Part shown: positions 62,648 through 64,000 of the stretch, piece by piece
Layout: the number at the start of each line of letters is the position of its first letter
Position numbering within the stretch: the stretch's first letter is position 1
From: Roseibium limicola
GTDB taxonomy: Bacteria > Pseudomonadota > Alphaproteobacteria > Rhizobiales > Stappiaceae
Assembly (NCBI RefSeq): GCF_017313085.1
Contig: NZ_JAFLNF010000007.1
Coordinates: forward strand, 1 to 64,000
Length of the DNA: 64,000 nt
Reading direction: 5' to 3'
The notes under the pieces: model-generated
Database searches by the model: none
What the model was told of the DNA's origin: nothing
Seen by the model: the letters and a program-made list of their open reading frames with translations, nothing else
Translations under genes and position numbers: made by a program

Positions 62648-63700
62648 GTGACGAAAACCACTTCAGGCAATTTCTTCGAAGACTTCGAAATCGGCCAGGT
62701 GATCCGCCATGCGACGCCGCGCACCGTGACCACCGGCGATGTGGCGCTTTACACAGCGCTTTACGGCTCCCGCTTTGCCGTGCAGTCATCGGACGCCTTT
62801 GCCGAGGGCCTCGGCTATGACCGGGCGCCGATCGATGATCTGCTGACCTTTCACATCGTCTTCGGCAAGACCGTGCCGGACATCTCGCTCAATGCGGTGG
62901 CCAACCTGGGTTATGCGGGCGGACGCTTTCTCTCGCCGGTCTATCCCGGTGACACCCTGAGCGCCGTGTCGGAAATCATCGGCAAGAAGGAAAATTCCAA
63001 CGGCAAGACCGGCGTCGTCTACGTTCGCTCCACCGGCTACACCGCAGAAGGCACCGAGGTGCTGGATTATGTTCGCTGGGTGATGGTTCGCAAGCGCGAC
63101 GAGACCTCGCCCGCGCCAATACCCGTGGTGCCGGAATTGCCCGAAAGCCTCGACCCGATCTCATTGGGCAATGCTGTGCCGCTGCTCAACCAGAGCGCTT
63201 GGGACGATGACCTCGCCGGCAGTCACTTCCGCTTTTCGGACTATGCCAAGGGCGAGAAGATCGACCATGTCGACGGCATGACCGTGGAAGAAGCCGAGCA
63301 TCAGCTGGCGACACGGCTTTATCAGAACACAGCGAAAGTCCACTTCAACCAGCACACCGAGGGCCAGGGCCGCTTCGGCGCGCGGCTGATCTATGGCGGC
63401 CACGTGATTTCGCTGGCCCGCGCCCTCTCCTACAACGGGCTGGCCAATGCCTTTCATATCGCGGCCATCAATGGCGGTCGACACGTGGCGCCGTTGTTTG
63501 CAGGCGATACGGTTTACGCCTGGTCGGAGGTGCTGGACACGGCGGAAATCGAAGGTCGCCGGGATGTGGGGGCGCTGCGCCTGCGGCTGGTGGCGACCAA
63601 GAACCGCCCCTGCGCCGGTTTCCCGCTGAAGGATACGGAGGGAAAATACCAGCCGGACGTCATTCTCGACTTCGACTATTGGGCCCTGATGCCGAAATGA
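62648..63700 (+). CDS. mch: Mesaconyl-CoA hydratase (ethylmalonyl-CoA pathway)
   Basis: 350 residues. A tandem MaoC hotdog protein that hydrates mesaconyl-C1-CoA to beta-methylmalyl-CoA. The first domain begins FFEDFEIGQVIRHATPRTVTTGDVALYTALYGSRFAVQSSDAFA; the second contains FNQHTEGQGRFGARLIYGGHVISLARALSYNGLANAFHIAAINGGRHVAPLFAGDTVYAWSEV, with family His/Asp region residues. GTG 62648 has GCAGGAGC upstream. Proximity to ccr and ecm supports this over a generic MaoC dehydratase. The malyl-CoA lyase gene is not in the window. Confidence 0.94.
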   Translation: MTKTTSGNFFEDFEIGQVIRHATPRTVTTGDVALYTALYGSRFAVQSSDAFAEGLGYDRAPIDDLLTFHIVFGKTVPDISLNAVANLGYAGGRFLSPVYPGDTLSAVSEIIGKKENSNGKTGVVYVRSTGYTAEGTEVLDYVRWVMVRKRDETSPAPIPVVPELPESLDPISLGNAVPLLNQSAWDDDLAGSHFRFSDYAKGEKIDHVDGMTVEEAEHQLATRLYQNTAKVHFNQHTEGQGRFGARLIYGGHVISLARALSYNGLANAFHIAAINGGRHVAPLFAGDTVYAWSEVLDTAEIEGRRDVGALRLRLVATKNRPCAGFPLKDTEGKYQPDVILDFDYWALMPK

Positions 63701-63706
63701 GGAGAG

Positions 63707-64000
63707 CTAGCGCTTCGCCAGGGGGTGGGCGCTTTCCACCAGCTGTGACAGCCGCTCATCCAGTACGTGGGTGTAGATCTGCGTCGTCGAAATATCCGCG
63801 TGGCCGAGCAGCTGCTGAACCACCCGCAGGTCGGCACCGTTCTGCAAAAGATGCGAGGCGAAGGCATGGCGCAGCACATGCGGCGAGACCTTGCCGGGAT
63901 CGATCTCCGCCGAGATTGCCAGGTCCTTCAGGTCACGCCCAAACGCTTGCCGGGTGAAGTGACCGCTGGCACCGTGCGAGGGAAACAGCCACGGGCTCTT
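63707..64000 (-). CDS. Tyrosine recombinase XerD-type, C-terminal part (cut by window edge)
   Basis: 98 codons read into the right edge. The catalytic domain end is clear: [41 protein letters not shown], containing the H-x-x-R motif, the GH histidine and the nucleophile Tyr, then [17 protein letters not shown] at the end. This matches XerD, which resolves chromosome dimers at dif, more than phage integrases, but XerC cannot be excluded. It converges on mch with six bases between stops. The N-terminal part lies beyond 64000. Confidence 0.88.
   Translation of the reverse strand, partial: KSPWLFPSHGASGHFTRQAFGRDLKDLAISAEIDPGKVSPHVLRHAFASHLLQNGADLRVVQQLLGHADISTTQIYTHVLDERLSQLVESAHPLAKR

Noticed and set aside
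1..64000. CRISPR array, prophage or defence island
   Set aside because: No regularly spaced repeats, Cas, phage structural or toxin-antitoxin genes are seen; the EVE-domain gene sits in a housekeeping cluster and the XerD-type gene at the edge looks like the dif recombinase.

Overview
The window is a gene-dense, GC-rich stretch of chromosome from an alphaproteobacterium. Several features point there: a hemC-hemD-mic60-hemY cluster, infC with an AUU start, an IalB-family secreted protein, the ethylmalonyl-CoA pathway, and dispersed palindromic repeats beginning CGTCATTGCAGGA. The protein set resembles marine Hyphomicrobiales (Stappiaceae-like), but that placement is an impression and not a measurement. 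There is no rRNA, CRISPR array, recognisable transposase or prophage. One tRNA-Thr(CGU) is present, with a small AT-rich patch beside it.

Layout. 0-13.5 kb: a glycosyltransferase-like protein, a ferredoxin reductase, a chemoreceptor, a drug/metabolite transporter, a BrkB-like protein, methylsuccinyl-CoA dehydrogenase (mcd), infC, a sugar-dehydrogenase-like protein and polyphosphate kinase 2. 13.5-14.5 kb: AT-rich patch with a GNAT acetyltransferase, then tRNA-Thr. 14.6-20.3 kb, minus strand: haem/tetrapyrrole genes hemC and hemD with the crista-protein homologue Mic60 and HemY. 20.3-24.5 kb, plus strand: tsaD, NUDIX, gpsA, yciI-like, EVE and a methyltransferase in a tight run. 24.6-32.5 kb: an amidohydrolase, an EAL-CBS-CBS-GGDEF c-di-GMP protein, a TauE-type exporter, leuB, small unknown proteins and a PQQ-type sugar dehydrogenase. 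32.6-40.5 kb: a phytase-like secreted protein, a threonine-rich leader ORF before asd, tenA, carbonic anhydrase and typA. 40.7-53.7 kb: marR plus efflux pump, folP-folK, an LTA-synthase-like sulfatase, tspO, argG, a tetR with its palindrome, rlmN, ialB, an ECF sigma factor, a TrmH-type methyltransferase and a quinone oxidoreductase. 53.7-64 kb: two tandem palindromic repeats, xthA, a GH25 lysozyme, a divergent marR/eamA pair with twin operators, a CAP-domain lipoprotein, then ccr, ecm and mch with further repeats and a GIY-YIG nuclease gene, ending in the 3' part of a XerD-type recombinase.

How genes work together. Four ethylmalonyl-CoA pathway enzymes are present: Ccr (crotonyl-CoA to ethylmalonyl-CoA), Ecm (to methylsuccinyl-CoA), Mcd (to mesaconyl-CoA) and Mch (to beta-methylmalyl-CoA). 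This indicates acetyl-CoA assimilation without necessarily using the glyoxylate cycle. Mcd passes electrons to ETF, and a candidate ETF-beta lysine methyltransferase lies at 23.9 kb. Asd supplies threonine, methionine, lysine and diaminopimelate, and its Thr-rich leader suggests attenuation by charged tRNA-Thr. The most interesting signals are that leader, the palindromic repeats with compensatory base changes next to a GIY-YIG gene, and the twin operators between marR and eamA.
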